Below, piece by piece: positions 55,553 to 64,000 of a stretch of 64,000 bases of DNA (within the stretch, counting starts at the first letter, position 1; every line of letters starts with the position of its first letter). The stretch covers positions 186,001 through 250,000 of the forward strand of contig NZ_KB850000.1 in NCBI RefSeq assembly GCF_000369405.1, in the 5' to 3' direction. The notes beneath the pieces are model-generated. The model saw nothing but the letters and a program-made list of their open reading frames with translations, was not told the DNA's origin and searched no databases. Source of the stretch: Acinetobacter sp. ANC 3929. GTDB taxonomy: Bacteria; Pseudomonadota; Gammaproteobacteria; Pseudomonadales; Moraxellaceae. A program made the translations under genes and the position numbers.

Positions 55553-56458
55553 TCAAATTGTTGTTTTACGTTTTCCTGAAATGCGACACCAGTTTTCTTC
55601 ACGCTTTTCAATCTCTAATATATCAAAAAACTGCGAGTAAACACTAGAAACATCAGCAACTTGCTCTTCGATTACACCAGCAAGTGCGAACTCACCCTCA
55701 TTTTTTAATAAAGTTGAGAATTCAGGCGCAAGCGCCATTAGCGGTGCCGCTAAAATATTTGCGACAAGGACATCTGCTTGTTGTGGTTTAAATTCTTGAT
55801 CAAACTCTTCAGGTAATCCTACATAAAGACGATCCAGTACACCATTCAAATCTGCATTTTGTTTTGTAGCAAGTACCGCTTGAGGGTCGATATCGGTTGC
55901 ATAAACTTTTTTTGCACCCAATAAAAGTGCGGCAACACCTAAAATCCCTGAACCACAACCATAGTCGATCACGATTTTATCTTTTACATCTGTTTTACCC
56001 AACCATTGTAAGCATAAGAAGGTACTGGCATGGTTGCCTGTACCAAATGCAAGACCTGGATCAAGCTTGATATTGGTTGCATCTGCTTCAGGTGGTTCTA
56101 ACCATTCAGGAACAATCCAGTATTTCTCACCAATTTGAATTGGCTCGTAATAATCCATCCATGCACGTTCCCAGACTTGATTTTCCAAGTATTGGTGACG
56201 CATAGGTACATCTGGAAGTTGGACTTTTAAGAAAGCTTCTAAAGTATCGACATCAATTGGATCATCTTCTTCTTGTTGGTAAATCCCTGTAACGATGACT
56301 TTATTCCAAAGTGGTGTTTCTCCTGGTAATGGCTCTAACAAAGCTTGATCTTCTGCATCATCCAAGGTAACGCTCACCGCCCCTAATGACAGGAGTAATG
56401 TTTCGGTTAGTTCAACTTGATTTTGATCAACAGTAATATGAATTTGTAGCCAGTTCAC
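55553..56458 (-). CDS. prmA: Ribosomal protein L11 methyltransferase
   Basis: Trimethylates L11 using SAM. 301 residues: N-terminal L11-recognition domain ([22 protein letters not shown]), [15 protein letters not shown], and SAM motif [30 protein letters not shown] near the C-terminus. First gene of the prmA-DUF3426 run. Confidence 0.96.
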   Translation of the reverse strand: MNWLQIHITVDQNQVELTETLLLSLGAVSVTLDDAEDQALLEPLPGETPLWNKVIVTGIYQQEEDDPIDVDTLEAFLKVQLPDVPMRHQYLENQVWERAWMDYYEPIQIGEKYWIVPEWLEPPEADATNIKLDPGLAFGTGNHASTFLCLQWLGKTDVKDKIVIDYGCGSGILGVAALLLGAKKVYATDIDPQAVLATKQNADLNGVLDRLYVGLPEEFDQEFKPQQADVLVANILAAPLMALAPEFSTLLKNEGEFALAGVIEEQVADVSSVYSQFFDILEIEKREENWCRISGKRKTTI

Positions 56459-56600
56459 AGGAAAACCTAAATAAATGTATTTGCGAGTATTGTAATAGAT
56501 TAAAACTTATTAAAGGGATTATAAAACAGACAGATTACAATTTTAAGGGCAAATATTTCAGCTAGATTGGCTTATCGCATTGTTTTTATCGTGGATAAAT

Positions 56601-56631
56601 AAAAAAAGAAGGTCTACAGAGACCTTCTTTA
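56601..56631 (-). terminator. Terminator of the secreted proline-rich protein gene
   Basis: AAAGAAGGTCT / AGACCTTCTTT with A run on the downstream side of the minus transcript. It starts 13 bases beyond the stop at 56644. Confidence 0.8.
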
Positions 56632-56643
56632 TGATGACTACAA

Positions 56644-57012
56644 TTAAGGTGCAGTTTGTTCTACATCGGGTGTAACTGGCGGAGCAGGGGCTACAGGTGG
56701 CGCTGCAATAGGTTCACTCACAGGACGCGGTGCAGACTGTGTTTCTGCAAGACGGCTTTGAGTTTCAGGCGCTGCATTATTTGCAGGTGTTGGTGGCTGG
56801 AATGCTAATTTACCTGCTTCATTCGGTTCACATGAACCATTGAAAACAACGCCTTTATAGGCAAAAGAAACTGGATCACCTTGTTTTTTGCCTTTACAAA
56901 CCTGCTGATACTTCTTGGCTTGCTGATCTTGGGTCGCCTTGGTATCTGCATGCGCAGCTACGCTAAAACATAGGCCACAAATAAGAGATGAAAATAAAAG
57001 CTTTGTGTTCAT
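56644..57012 (-). CDS. Secreted protein with proline-rich tail
   Basis: 122 residues. Sec signal peptide MNTKLLFSSLICGLCFSVAAHA. The mature domain is short with two cysteines (QVCKGKKQGD, GSCEPNE) and a Pro/Ala-rich C-terminal third (ETQSAPRPVSEPIAAPPVAPAPP). Unknown family; likely periplasmic or envelope attached. Has its own terminator. Confidence 0.72.
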   Translation of the reverse strand: MNTKLLFSSLICGLCFSVAAHADTKATQDQQAKKYQQVCKGKKQGDPVSFAYKGVVFNGSCEPNEAGKLAFQPPTPANNAAPETQSRLAETQSAPRPVSEPIAAPPVAPAPPVTPDVEQTAP

Positions 57013-57199
57013 GTCATTTTCCTAAGTATTTGTTATGCACTTTTTAGGATAAGAAATTGAACAGATAAAACAGTGGTGTTCAAGTTAATAGTGATGATTC
57101 GCTGTGTGAAGTATAAGAGGAAAATGCAACATAAGGTTTCTTTTTGTTTATTCTGTAGCCAGAACAGTGGCTTGGAACCTACAAGAATATTGATGGTTT

Positions 57200-57230
57200 T
57201 TGCCAATTTAATGGAAAACTCCTATATAAT
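57200..57230 (+). promoter_or_regulatory. Probable mnmG promoter
   Basis: TATAAT at 57225-57230 is perfect, with TTGCCA 19 bases upstream, a weak spacing. mnmG begins at 57264. Confidence 0.5.
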
Positions 57231-57263
57231 ACTCTGTCATTTTTTGAATACACATTTACCACT

Positions 57264-59144
57264 ATGCACTATCCTAAAGTTTACGACGTTATCGTAATTG
57301 GTGGCGGTCACGCTGGTACGGAAGCAGCGCTCGCTGCGGCACGTATGGGAAGACAAACATTATTGTTGACGCATAATATTGAAACTTTGGGGCAGATGAG
57401 CTGTAACCCGGCAATCGGTGGTATTGGTAAATCACATCTTGTCCGCGAGATCGATGCACTTGGCGGTGCAATGGCACTTGCTGCAGATAAAGGCGGTATT
57501 CAATTCCGTATTTTAAATTCACGTAAAGGTGCTGCTGTACGTGCAACGCGTGCGCAAGCAGACCGTGTACGTTATAAAGCTGCAATTCGTCATACTTTAG
57601 AAAATCAAGCCAATTTGGATATTTTTCAACAGGCTGCGGATGACTTAATTGTTGAAGGTGATACCGTTAAGGGTGTTGTTACCCAAATGGGGATCCGTTT
57701 TGATACCAAAACCGTGGTCTTGACGACAGGAACATTCTTGGGCGGTGTGATCCACGTTGGTTTGCAAAACTCAAGTGGTGGCCGTGCAGGTGATCCACCG
57801 TCAATTGCTTTGGCACATCGTTTACGCGAGCTTGATTTACCGGTTGGTCGTTTAAAAACTGGTACGCCACCGCGTATTGATGCACGTACGGTCGATTTTT
57901 CTGTGATGACGCCACAACCGGGTGATTTCCCATCTCCAGTCATGTCGTTCATGGGTGATGTGTCGATGCATCCTGAACAAGTTAATTGCTACATCACGCA
58001 CACCAGCGAAAAAACCCACGAAATTATCCGTGGTGGTTTAGATCGTTCACCAATGTATACCGGTGTGATTGAAGGTGTGGGCCCACGTTATTGTCCATCG
58101 ATTGAAGATAAAATTCACCGTTTTGCAGATAAAGATTCACATCAGGTGTTCTTGGAGCCAGAAGGCTTAGATACCCATGAACTTTATCCAAATGGTATTT
58201 CTACTTCATTGCCATTTGATGTGCAGTTCAATTTAGTTCGTTCGATCCGTGGTATGGAAAATGCGCATATCCTGCGTCCGGGCTATGCGATTGAATATGA
58301 TTATTTCAATCCACAAGCGTTGAAGTTCACACTTGAAACCAAAGCAATTCAAAACCTGTATTTTGCTGGTCAAATCAACGGTACCACAGGTTATGAAGAA
58401 GCCGGCGCACAAGGTTTACTTGCGGGCTTGAATGCTGCACGCCGTGCTTGGGAACAAGAAGAGTGGACACCAAAACGCGATCAGGCTTACATGGGCGTAT
58501 TGGTTGATGACCTAATTACATTAGGGACAAAAGAACCGTACCGTATGTTTACTTCACGTGCGGAATACCGTTTGATGTTGCGTGAGGATAATGCGGATCA
58601 GCGTTTAACTACGATTGGCCGTGAACTTGGTCTGGTTGATGATGAACGTTGGGCTGCCTATAGCGAAAAAATGGAAGCGGTTGAGCGTGAAACCTCTCGA
58701 TTACAGCATTTATGGGCTGCGCCAAATAACCCAATGGGTAAAAAATTCGTTGAAATGACGGGTGCAGATCTCAGTAAAGAATGTAGTGCGATCGACTTGC
58801 TGAAACGTCCGAATATTAATTTTAGCCAAATTGCTGAATTAACTGGTTCGGAAGTGTCTGAACATGTGGGTGAGCAGATTGAGATTGCGGTGAAATATGA
58901 AGGCTATATTAACCGCCAGCATGAAGATGTAGCGCAATTAAAACGTCTTGAAGAAACCAAGATTCCTGCTGATTTTGTCTATGATGGTATCTCAGGGTTA
59001 TCACGTGAAATCACTTTGAAGTTAAATACTGTTCGTCCAGAGACCTTGGCTCAAGCGAGTCGTATTCCAGGTGTTACGCCTGCAGCAGTGCAATTGGTCA
59101 TGATTACGATCCGTAAAAACAATATGGCGAAAAAAACAGCTTAA
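57264..59144 (+). CDS. mnmG: tRNA uridine-5-carboxymethylaminomethyl modification enzyme MnmG
   Basis: FAD enzyme that, with MnmE, makes cmnm5U34. 626 residues: [21 protein letters not shown] at the N-terminus, [22 protein letters not shown], and a helical C-terminal domain with [11 protein letters not shown]. coli MnmG is 629. Strong. Confidence 0.97.
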   Translation: MHYPKVYDVIVIGGGHAGTEAALAAARMGRQTLLLTHNIETLGQMSCNPAIGGIGKSHLVREIDALGGAMALAADKGGIQFRILNSRKGAAVRATRAQADRVRYKAAIRHTLENQANLDIFQQAADDLIVEGDTVKGVVTQMGIRFDTKTVVLTTGTFLGGVIHVGLQNSSGGRAGDPPSIALAHRLRELDLPVGRLKTGTPPRIDARTVDFSVMTPQPGDFPSPVMSFMGDVSMHPEQVNCYITHTSEKTHEIIRGGLDRSPMYTGVIEGVGPRYCPSIEDKIHRFADKDSHQVFLEPEGLDTHELYPNGISTSLPFDVQFNLVRSIRGMENAHILRPGYAIEYDYFNPQALKFTLETKAIQNLYFAGQINGTTGYEEAGAQGLLAGLNAARRAWEQEEWTPKRDQAYMGVLVDDLITLGTKEPYRMFTSRAEYRLMLREDNADQRLTTIGRELGLVDDERWAAYSEKMEAVERETSRLQHLWAAPNNPMGKKFVEMTGADLSKECSAIDLLKRPNINFSQIAELTGSEVSEHVGEQIEIAVKYEGYINRQHEDVAQLKRLEETKIPADFVYDGISGLSREITLKLNTVRPETLAQASRIPGVTPAAVQLVMITIRKNNMAKKTA

Positions 59145-59174
59145 GTTGTCGCTAGATTGATTTTAAGTCATATG

Positions 59175-59205
59175 AAAACACCCTTTTTTAAAGGGTGTTT
59201 TTTCT
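59175..59205 (+). terminator. Terminator of mnmG
   Basis: AAAACACCCTT / AAGGGTGTTTT, 11 bp, followed by TTTCTTG. Confidence 0.85.
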
Positions 59206-59250
59206 TGTAGATATTCTGATAGGGCATATTTGATGATGGGAGATGGGTAA

Positions 59251-59583
59251 ATGAACAACTGGATTATTTTATTCATTGCCATTACAGCGGAAGTGATTGC
59301 AACATCAGCCCTGAAAAGCAGTGAAGGTTTTACCAAGCCAATTGCATCTATTGTTGTGGTTGTGGGCTATATGATTGCATTTTATTGTTTGTCTTTGACC
59401 TTGAAAACGATCCCCGTTGGGATTGCTTATGCGATTTGGTCTGGTGTTGGGATTGTCTTGATTACCACGGTAGCTTGGTTTGTGTTTGATCAGAAACTGG
59501 ATCTTTGGGGAATTATTGGCATTGTGTTGATTATGAGTGGTGTGCTGATTTTAAATTTATTGTCTAAAACCAATTCACATTAA
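59251..59583 (+). CDS. abeS: SMR-family multidrug efflux protein, AbeS/EmrE-like
   Basis: A four-helix inner membrane antiporter of 110 residues. The key glutamate is E14 in [16 protein letters not shown], as in EmrE. YAIWSGVG (helix 3) and the GVLILNL end are typical. The central part [19 protein letters not shown] closely resembles the Acinetobacter AbeS protein as I recall it. Expected to export cationic dyes and disinfectants as a dimer. Confidence 0.92.
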   Translation: MNNWIILFIAITAEVIATSALKSSEGFTKPIASIVVVVGYMIAFYCLSLTLKTIPVGIAYAIWSGVGIVLITTVAWFVFDQKLDLWGIIGIVLIMSGVLILNLLSKTNSH

Positions 59584-59595
59584 CGTTCTCATAAT

Positions 59596-59624
59596 AAAAA
59601 CCGAGCTATTTTAGCTCGGTTGTA
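59596..59624 (+). terminator. Terminator of abeS-like gene
   Basis: AACCGAGCTA / TAGCTCGGTT, 10 bp with a 3-base loop; followed by a modest T stretch. May also serve the convergent gene at 59646. Confidence 0.75.
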
Positions 59625-59645
59625 GAATAAGTGTACAGTTTTGGA

Positions 59646-61100
59646 TTATCTGCCTGCAAAATCAAATATGCCATTCAAGGTAATGCTATTGTTAACTTCA
59701 TTTGTAGGATTGTTTTTAGAGGTCAGCGTTGTATTTTTAAAAATGATTTTGTTCTTGTCTACGTCGTAGCTAAGCCCTATACATGCTTGAGTGTAACCGC
59801 AACTATATTCATATTCAGAATGATCTAATAACAGGCCAGTTGTAGGGTTTTTACCTATTCTGGTATCTCTAAAATCAATTTTCTCAATTCTGTTGTTACG
59901 GATTTTGACTTGTAAAGCATTATTTCCAAACTGCTGTCTATCATGGTTTGTTACGTCAAAATATAGTGCAGGTTGAACAAAAGAAAAGCTATTTTCATTT
60001 TTAAGAATTGGTGTGATCTGAAGTTGTGTGGTTGGTATGTTGACGGTTACTGAACCATCGAGTTGTATATGTGTCGTAGGACATTCTTGCTGAAATGGGG
60101 AGCTAGGCAAGACTGGTGTTGCATCATTTTTATTATTATAAATTGCTTGATCAAATGTTAAGGTAATATTGTCTGTATTTTTTGACAGTTGAATCGTAGA
60201 TATATCTTCAATAGGGAGTGTGGATGTAATCGTGTTACAGAATCTAGGAAAACCAAATAATGTTTCAGTTGACAGTAGTGAGTATTGAACAATGCTATTT
60301 TCAATACCAGTGCTAAACTGAGCTAATTTTAAACTGCTGTTTATGCCATTAATTGCATGGGTGCCGAATAAGATAGTTTTAGTTTTGGGATCATAAACAA
60401 CTCCCATTAAAGAGACTGGCTGTTGATTGGAAAGTAGATTAGACTGACTGGTTTTTCTGATACTGTTAAAAGTTTGTGGTGGATTAGATAATGAACCTGA
60501 CAGTTGCCCATTCAATGTTATGTAGCTTTTTTCGATAGAAACCTGATTATTTAGGTTGTCTGTTGGTGTGAGACTGACACTTGGTATGTTTGAGAGTTTT
60601 GTATCATCAAAATTAATTTTGCTAAAACCTGTCTTTTCATCAAAAGTAAGCTCAATACCCTTACATGGTTGAAAGAGAAGAGAGCTTGAACATGATAAGA
60701 TATTACTCTTTGGTAAGCTAAAAACATCAGTTTTTAAATAACTTTCCCCAATGGAGATATCCAGCACTTTTTTTAAAATCGGGTCATAATTGACATGTAA
60801 TGTTTTGTTTATATCATTTTTATCAAGATTATAGCTCAAAATAATTGAGGTACTTCCTTTGTCAAAATGATGCGTAACTGAATAAGCATTTACCTCATCG
60901 TTCTGATTACTACTTCTATTTGAAATTTGAATGATCGGGTCGGCATCTTTTTGCAAGCTTAATGTACTTTGAAACTCGGTGCTAAAGGGTGCTAAGACAA
61001 TGGTAGTGTCTTCTGTAGTTTTATGATCATCTCCACCCCCACAAGCTGAAATCATAAGTGCTGTGGTTAAAATGGTAATACAAGGTTTAATCTTTAACAT
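59646..61100 (-). CDS. Large lipoprotein of unknown function with internal repeats
   Basis: 484 residues. Signal peptide MLKIKPCITILTTALMISAC, lipobox I-S-A-C, followed by GGGDD. The rest is Ser/Thr/Asn-rich beta-strand-like sequence. Two regions look alike: residues about 130-190 (SILSCSSS..FQPCKGIELTFDEKTGFSKI..SYITLNG) and the C-terminus (YSCGYTQACIGLSYDVDKNKI..NSITLNG). Both have a Cys pair, a strand-turn with Asp, then SITLNG. Probable surface or outer-membrane-facing lipoprotein; no named family recognised. Confidence 0.75.
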   Translation of the reverse strand: MLKIKPCITILTTALMISACGGGDDHKTTEDTTIVLAPFSTEFQSTLSLQKDADPIIQISNRSSNQNDEVNAYSVTHHFDKGSTSIILSYNLDKNDINKTLHVNYDPILKKVLDISIGESYLKTDVFSLPKSNILSCSSSLLFQPCKGIELTFDEKTGFSKINFDDTKLSNIPSVSLTPTDNLNNQVSIEKSYITLNGQLSGSLSNPPQTFNSIRKTSQSNLLSNQQPVSLMGVVYDPKTKTILFGTHAINGINSSLKLAQFSTGIENSIVQYSLLSTETLFGFPRFCNTITSTLPIEDISTIQLSKNTDNITLTFDQAIYNNKNDATPVLPSSPFQQECPTTHIQLDGSVTVNIPTTQLQITPILKNENSFSFVQPALYFDVTNHDRQQFGNNALQVKIRNNRIEKIDFRDTRIGKNPTTGLLLDHSEYEYSCGYTQACIGLSYDVDKNKIIFKNTTLTSKNNPTNEVNNSITLNGIFDFAGR

Positions 61101-61284
61101 TTTTAGTTTTCTACATCGATTATTTTAGAAGAGAATAATATCTATTAATAATGTTCTTTCAAAGTGTTTTAAATAATATTTGTAATAAAGGCCTAATCAA
61201 AATGATTAGACTAAATAGTGGCATTTTCAATATGATATTTTATAAAGCTACCTCAATTCCTTGCCTTAAATTCTGTTGATCAAA

Positions 61285-61506
61285 TTAGGTATTGGTATCA
61301 ATTTGAGCATATGCTTTGGGCAATAAACGACGTGCTACATGATTTACTCTTTTTTCCAACCACTTTGGCATGAACTTTTCAATGATTCCAAATACCATAG
61401 GACAGGCCTGCAGTTGAGAAACGGGCAGCCAGTAGAGAATTGTAAATGCAGCAGCCAAGCAGATTAATACTGATTTTTTATTATATATTTCAGATTTTTT
61501 AAACAT
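61285..61506 (-). CDS. Small membrane-anchored protein of unknown function
   Basis: 73 residues with one hydrophobic helix (VLICLAAAFTILYWLPV) near residues 13-30, then a basic soluble part (KWLEKRVNHVARRLLPKAYA). GGAG lies just before the start. No family recognised. Confidence 0.5.
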   Translation of the reverse strand: MFKKSEIYNKKSVLICLAAAFTILYWLPVSQLQACPMVFGIIEKFMPKWLEKRVNHVARRLLPKAYAQIDTNT

Positions 61507-61586
61507 GGGCTCCGCATAACCTTTGTCTCGTGATCAGAAATATTCAAGATATGAATATTAATGATTTGATTGAGCAAAAGCGAATT

Positions 61587-61844
61587 TTATCGGCGGGGTG
61601 TATTATGTTTTAAGTCTGGTCGTTCATCGGCTTGTGCCAAGATCAATGCTTTAATTTTAGTAGCTTTTTCAAAATGGTTGAGTTGATGCTGCATAATCCA
61701 CCAGTGTGCAGCTTCCATCAGGCGTTCAGGATCATCATTTTTATTGGCAAAGAAAGCATAAAATGAAAGTCCTACGTTATCGCCATTTTTGGCAATTTTT
61801 TCATCGCAGACTTGTATGATCTTCGCTTTTAGTCCAGTTCTCAT
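61587..61844 (-). CDS. Small soluble protein of unknown function
   Basis: 85 residues: MRTGLKAKIIQVCDEK, a central FYAFFANKNDD, a helical AHWWIMQHQLNHFEK, ending RPDLKHNTPRR. Predicted cytoplasmic. No family recognised. Poor ribosome-binding site, so it is less certain than its neighbours. Confidence 0.5.
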   Translation of the reverse strand: MRTGLKAKIIQVCDEKIAKNGDNVGLSFYAFFANKNDDPERLMEAAHWWIMQHQLNHFEKATKIKALILAQADERPDLKHNTPRR

Positions 61845-61949
61845 TTTATTCGGAGCATCGGTGGATCAATTGCTGGGATCATAACATGCTCAGTTAAAGT
61901 ATTGTCATTATTCAGTTTTAGCTTATCTTGCATCGCTTTGGGCATCTAA

Positions 61950-61986
61950 AATATCAAAGCCAACGAGTAAATCGCTGGCTTTGATT
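61950..61986 (-). terminator. Terminator of the TonB-dependent receptor gene
   Basis: ATCAAAGCCA / TGGCTTTGAT, 10 bp with a 13-base loop, then ATTTTAG on the minus strand. It begins 30 bases beyond the receptor stop codon. Confidence 0.75.
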
Positions 61987-62014
61987 GGTTAAATGATTTG
62001 CTGTCAGGGACTGA

Positions 62015-64000
62015 TTAAAACTTTTTCTCAAGATTAAACTGCAATGAAGGAATACTTTCATTGGTTCTCGACTGATATAAGCTGCCATCTGTTTGGTTCG
62101 TCAGGCGTTCTTTATAGTGAGTACTCAAAAGATTGTTAAGGTTAAGACTTGCAGCCCAGCCATGTGCAAACCGTTTGGTTGCACTCAGGTCTAAACTAAA
62201 ACGCTGATTGGTAGTTCGGTCATAAGGTTGGCCATCGAGGGCACGGGTATACTCTGGGGTATAACTGATATTGGCACTAGTTGAAAGTTGCCATGGTTTA
62301 AAACTATAAGATACGCCCGTACTGGCATTGTAAGGGGCAACATCACTTACTAAACGTTCATTATGCTGCCCATCTTCAATCTTGGCGTGAATCGTCGATA
62401 CTTGTCCATTGAGCATAAATGAATGCCCGGCATCAGTTTGTTTTAAAGCATAGCGTCCTGAGAATTCAACACCATAGGTGGTCGCTTGATCTTGGTTTTG
62501 TGGTCGCACCACATAGCGGGTACCTTCCAGTGCAATGACTTTTTCGATGTAATCTTTAATTTCACGATGATAGGCAGCCAGGCTGACCCCACCGCTAGCA
62601 GAGTCATAGGCAAGGGTAGATTCAACCGCACGAATTTTTTCAGGTTTTAGATTTGGATTTCCACCACGATCTGGATTATTCAAACTTCCTGCATCACTGT
62701 CTGTGGAAACGGTGACGTTGGGAATCAGACGATCTGTATTTGGGCTTTTAAACGCTTGACTTAAATTGGTCTGAATCGACCACTGTTCTGTAAGATCAAA
62801 ACGGTAGGCTAAAACTGGACTGAAATGTTGATCTTGATAATCAACTAAGCCTGAGCGGTTAAGCCATTCCTGACGCGCCCCTAACGTCACAGTTTGACGG
62901 TCAGTAAAGCGCCAGCTACCTTCGCCATATACAGCATAACGCTGCTCATCTAGGCTTTTGCTGACATTACTATCGAGTTCGTTACTGCGCGTATCAAAAC
63001 CGAATTTAATCTGACGGTCTTTATCTAATTTTCGTACACCATCATAGGCAAGACCATACTCATTTACAGTTTCATCGGTATAAATTGTATTTTGAGGTGA
63101 GCGCGTCAGTTGTGTTTCAGTTTGATGTTCGACTGACAAACGGATTTTATCACTCAGGTCTTTGTCTTTGCGCTCATAACGAGTGTTTAATCGAATACTG
63201 TCGTTCTTGTCATCCTGAGTTTGATTCGATGAATAGCCATCCATTTTGACATTACGATAGAACAATTCTGCAATCAGTTTTTGTTGATCGTCCAAATCGT
63301 ACTGCAAACGCGGTGAAAACATTTGCATGGTACGGTTGACAGTACGAAGTTGTTCACGTGTTCCGGTGGCTGTTTCTGTTTTGGTGATCGAAGTATTGTC
63401 CATCCACATCTGATTGGCTGAAACACTATATGACCATTGGTTTGCACGACCATCTGCTTGAATGTTAATCTGTTTACGTTCAGATTGTTGCTCCCCACTA
63501 TCACGTAAACCATAGCCGAGTTTCACTGAGCCACTTAAACCTGTGTTTAGAGGCTCTTTTAAAATAATATTAATTACGGCTGAAGAAGCAACCGAAGCTT
63601 GTGCAACGCTAGGCTGCTTGATCACTTCGATACGTTCAATCATTTCAGGGCTAATGGTGTCAATAATTGACATGCCACCACGTGGGCCACCCTGTACAGG
63701 TTCGCCATTCACCAAGAAGGTTGGTGCGCCACCACCACGAAAGCGCATACCTGATGCACCGCCACCACCGCGAGGGCCTTGGCCAAAACTTGGAATTTGG
63801 AATCCAGCCGAACGTCGCAATGCATCCATGACGGATTGATCACCATACTGCAGCATTTCTTCTTGGGTAATGATAGTTTTAGGTACAGCACTAATGTCAT
63901 CATCTTTTGCTTTTTGCGGTTCAGCTGAGGCCTTGAATGAAAGGGTGGGTAAAATTTGAGGACTTGACTCGGATACTGCAGGTGCAGAAGTCTCGGTTGG
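62015..64000 (-). CDS. TonB-dependent outer membrane receptor (5' end beyond window)
   Basis: The frame is open from the window edge, so the gene begins further right; about 661 residues are visible. Seen in order: PKTIITQEEMLQYGDQSVMDAL in the plug, an unusual Gly-rich plug stretch (FGQGPRGGGGASGMRFRGGG), then IERIEVIKQPS, NIILKEPL, and a beta-barrel ending in Phe (LQFNLEKKF). The barrel has many alternating Tyr/Trp strands. Takes up an iron-siderophore, cobalamin or other ligand across the outer membrane with TonB energy. Specificity is not predictable. Confidence 0.92.
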   Translation of the reverse strand, partial: PTETSAPAVSESSPQILPTLSFKASAEPQKAKDDDISAVPKTIITQEEMLQYGDQSVMDALRRSAGFQIPSFGQGPRGGGGASGMRFRGGGAPTFLVNGEPVQGGPRGGMSIIDTISPEMIERIEVIKQPSVAQASVASSAVINIILKEPLNTGLSGSVKLGYGLRDSGEQQSERKQINIQADGRANQWSYSVSANQMWMDNTSITKTETATGTREQLRTVNRTMQMFSPRLQYDLDDQQKLIAELFYRNVKMDGYSSNQTQDDKNDSIRLNTRYERKDKDLSDKIRLSVEHQTETQLTRSPQNTIYTDETVNEYGLAYDGVRKLDKDRQIKFGFDTRSNELDSNVSKSLDEQRYAVYGEGSWRFTDRQTVTLGARQEWLNRSGLVDYQDQHFSPVLAYRFDLTEQWSIQTNLSQAFKSPNTDRLIPNVTVSTDSDAGSLNNPDRGGNPNLKPEKIRAVESTLAYDSASGGVSLAAYHREIKDYIEKVIALEGTRYVVRPQNQDQATTYGVEFSGRYALKQTDAGHSFMLNGQVSTIHAKIEDGQHNERLVSDVAPYNASTGVSYSFKPWQLSTSANISYTPEYTRALDGQPYDRTTNQRFSLDLSATKRFAHGWAASLNLNNLLSTHYKERLTNQTDGSLYQSRTNESIPSLQFNLEKKF

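Noticed and set aside
57073-57297. 74-codon plus-strand ORF upstream of mnmG
   Set aside because: It overlaps the mnmG start, has no family resemblance and contains the promoter TATAAT of mnmG; likely chance.
57626-57952. 108-codon minus-strand ORF
   Set aside because: Shadow of mnmG; no ribosome-binding site or family match.

Overview
The window looks like a chromosomal core segment from an Acinetobacter-type gammaproteobacterium. The evidence is a CarO-type outer membrane protein, an AbeS-like SMR pump, a short lipoprotein of a type I associate with this genus, moderate-to-low GC with AT-rich spacers, and the order lepA-lepB-DUF4845-rnc-era-recO-pdxJ. Species cannot be fixed by reading alone. 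I see no prophage, insertion sequence, CRISPR array or plasmid-type gene. The density of housekeeping genes suggests vertically inherited DNA.

Layout. 1-9.5 kb: the 3' part of purL, a Bcr/CflA-type MFS pump, a Nudix hydrolase, a tiny membrane ORF, a YqfO-like protein, glycerate kinase, an enoyl-CoA hydratase-like protein, an NMN adenylyltransferase-like protein, a glyoxalase-fold protein, a CAP-domain lipoprotein, an atypical Bcp peroxiredoxin and a Dph6-like PP-loop protein. 9.5-13.5 kb: queC and queE (queuosine precursor), dapD (lysine/peptidoglycan) and carO. 13.5-19.2 kb: a sulfate uptake locus on the minus strand (sbp, a small alpha/beta hydrolase, cysT, cysW, cysA and the LysR regulator cysB). 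19.4-22.2 kb: pabC-mltG-tmk plus a small acidic protein. 22.2-26.2 kb: nadB, a DegP/MucD protease and a thioesterase. 26.3-33.6 kb: lepA, lepB, DUF4845, rnc, era, a lipoprotein, recO, pdxJ and miaE.

33.7-40.7 kb: two tandem tRNA-Asn genes with a clear promoter, cca (whose ribosome-binding site sits inside a terminator-like hairpin), maeB and a large PAS-GGDEF-EAL protein with a degenerate GGDEF motif. 40.8-50.3 kb is rich in sulfur and methyl-cycle genes: rsmE, metF, ahcY behind a recognisable S-adenosylhomocysteine riboswitch, gloB, an unknown gene overlapping a histone-deacetylase-fold gene, and the methionine importer metQ-metN-metI. 50.9-59.6 kb: purD, purH, fis, a zinc-ribbon/DUF3426 protein, prmA, a secreted protein, mnmG and an SMR pump. 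59.6-64 kb: a large lipoprotein with internally similar modules, two small unknown genes and a TonB-dependent receptor running off the right edge.

Functional links: cysTWA/sbp supply sulfate, metNIQ imports methionine, and metF and ahcY recycle homocysteine and the methyl cycle, so sulfur metabolism recurs through the window. purL, purD and purH are three de novo purine genes. The most interesting signals are regulatory: the SAH riboswitch, the cca leader hairpin, the long inverted repeat upstream of fis, and the long structured leader of metQ. No convincing new defence or biosynthetic system was found; the best unexplained gene pair is 45726-47575.
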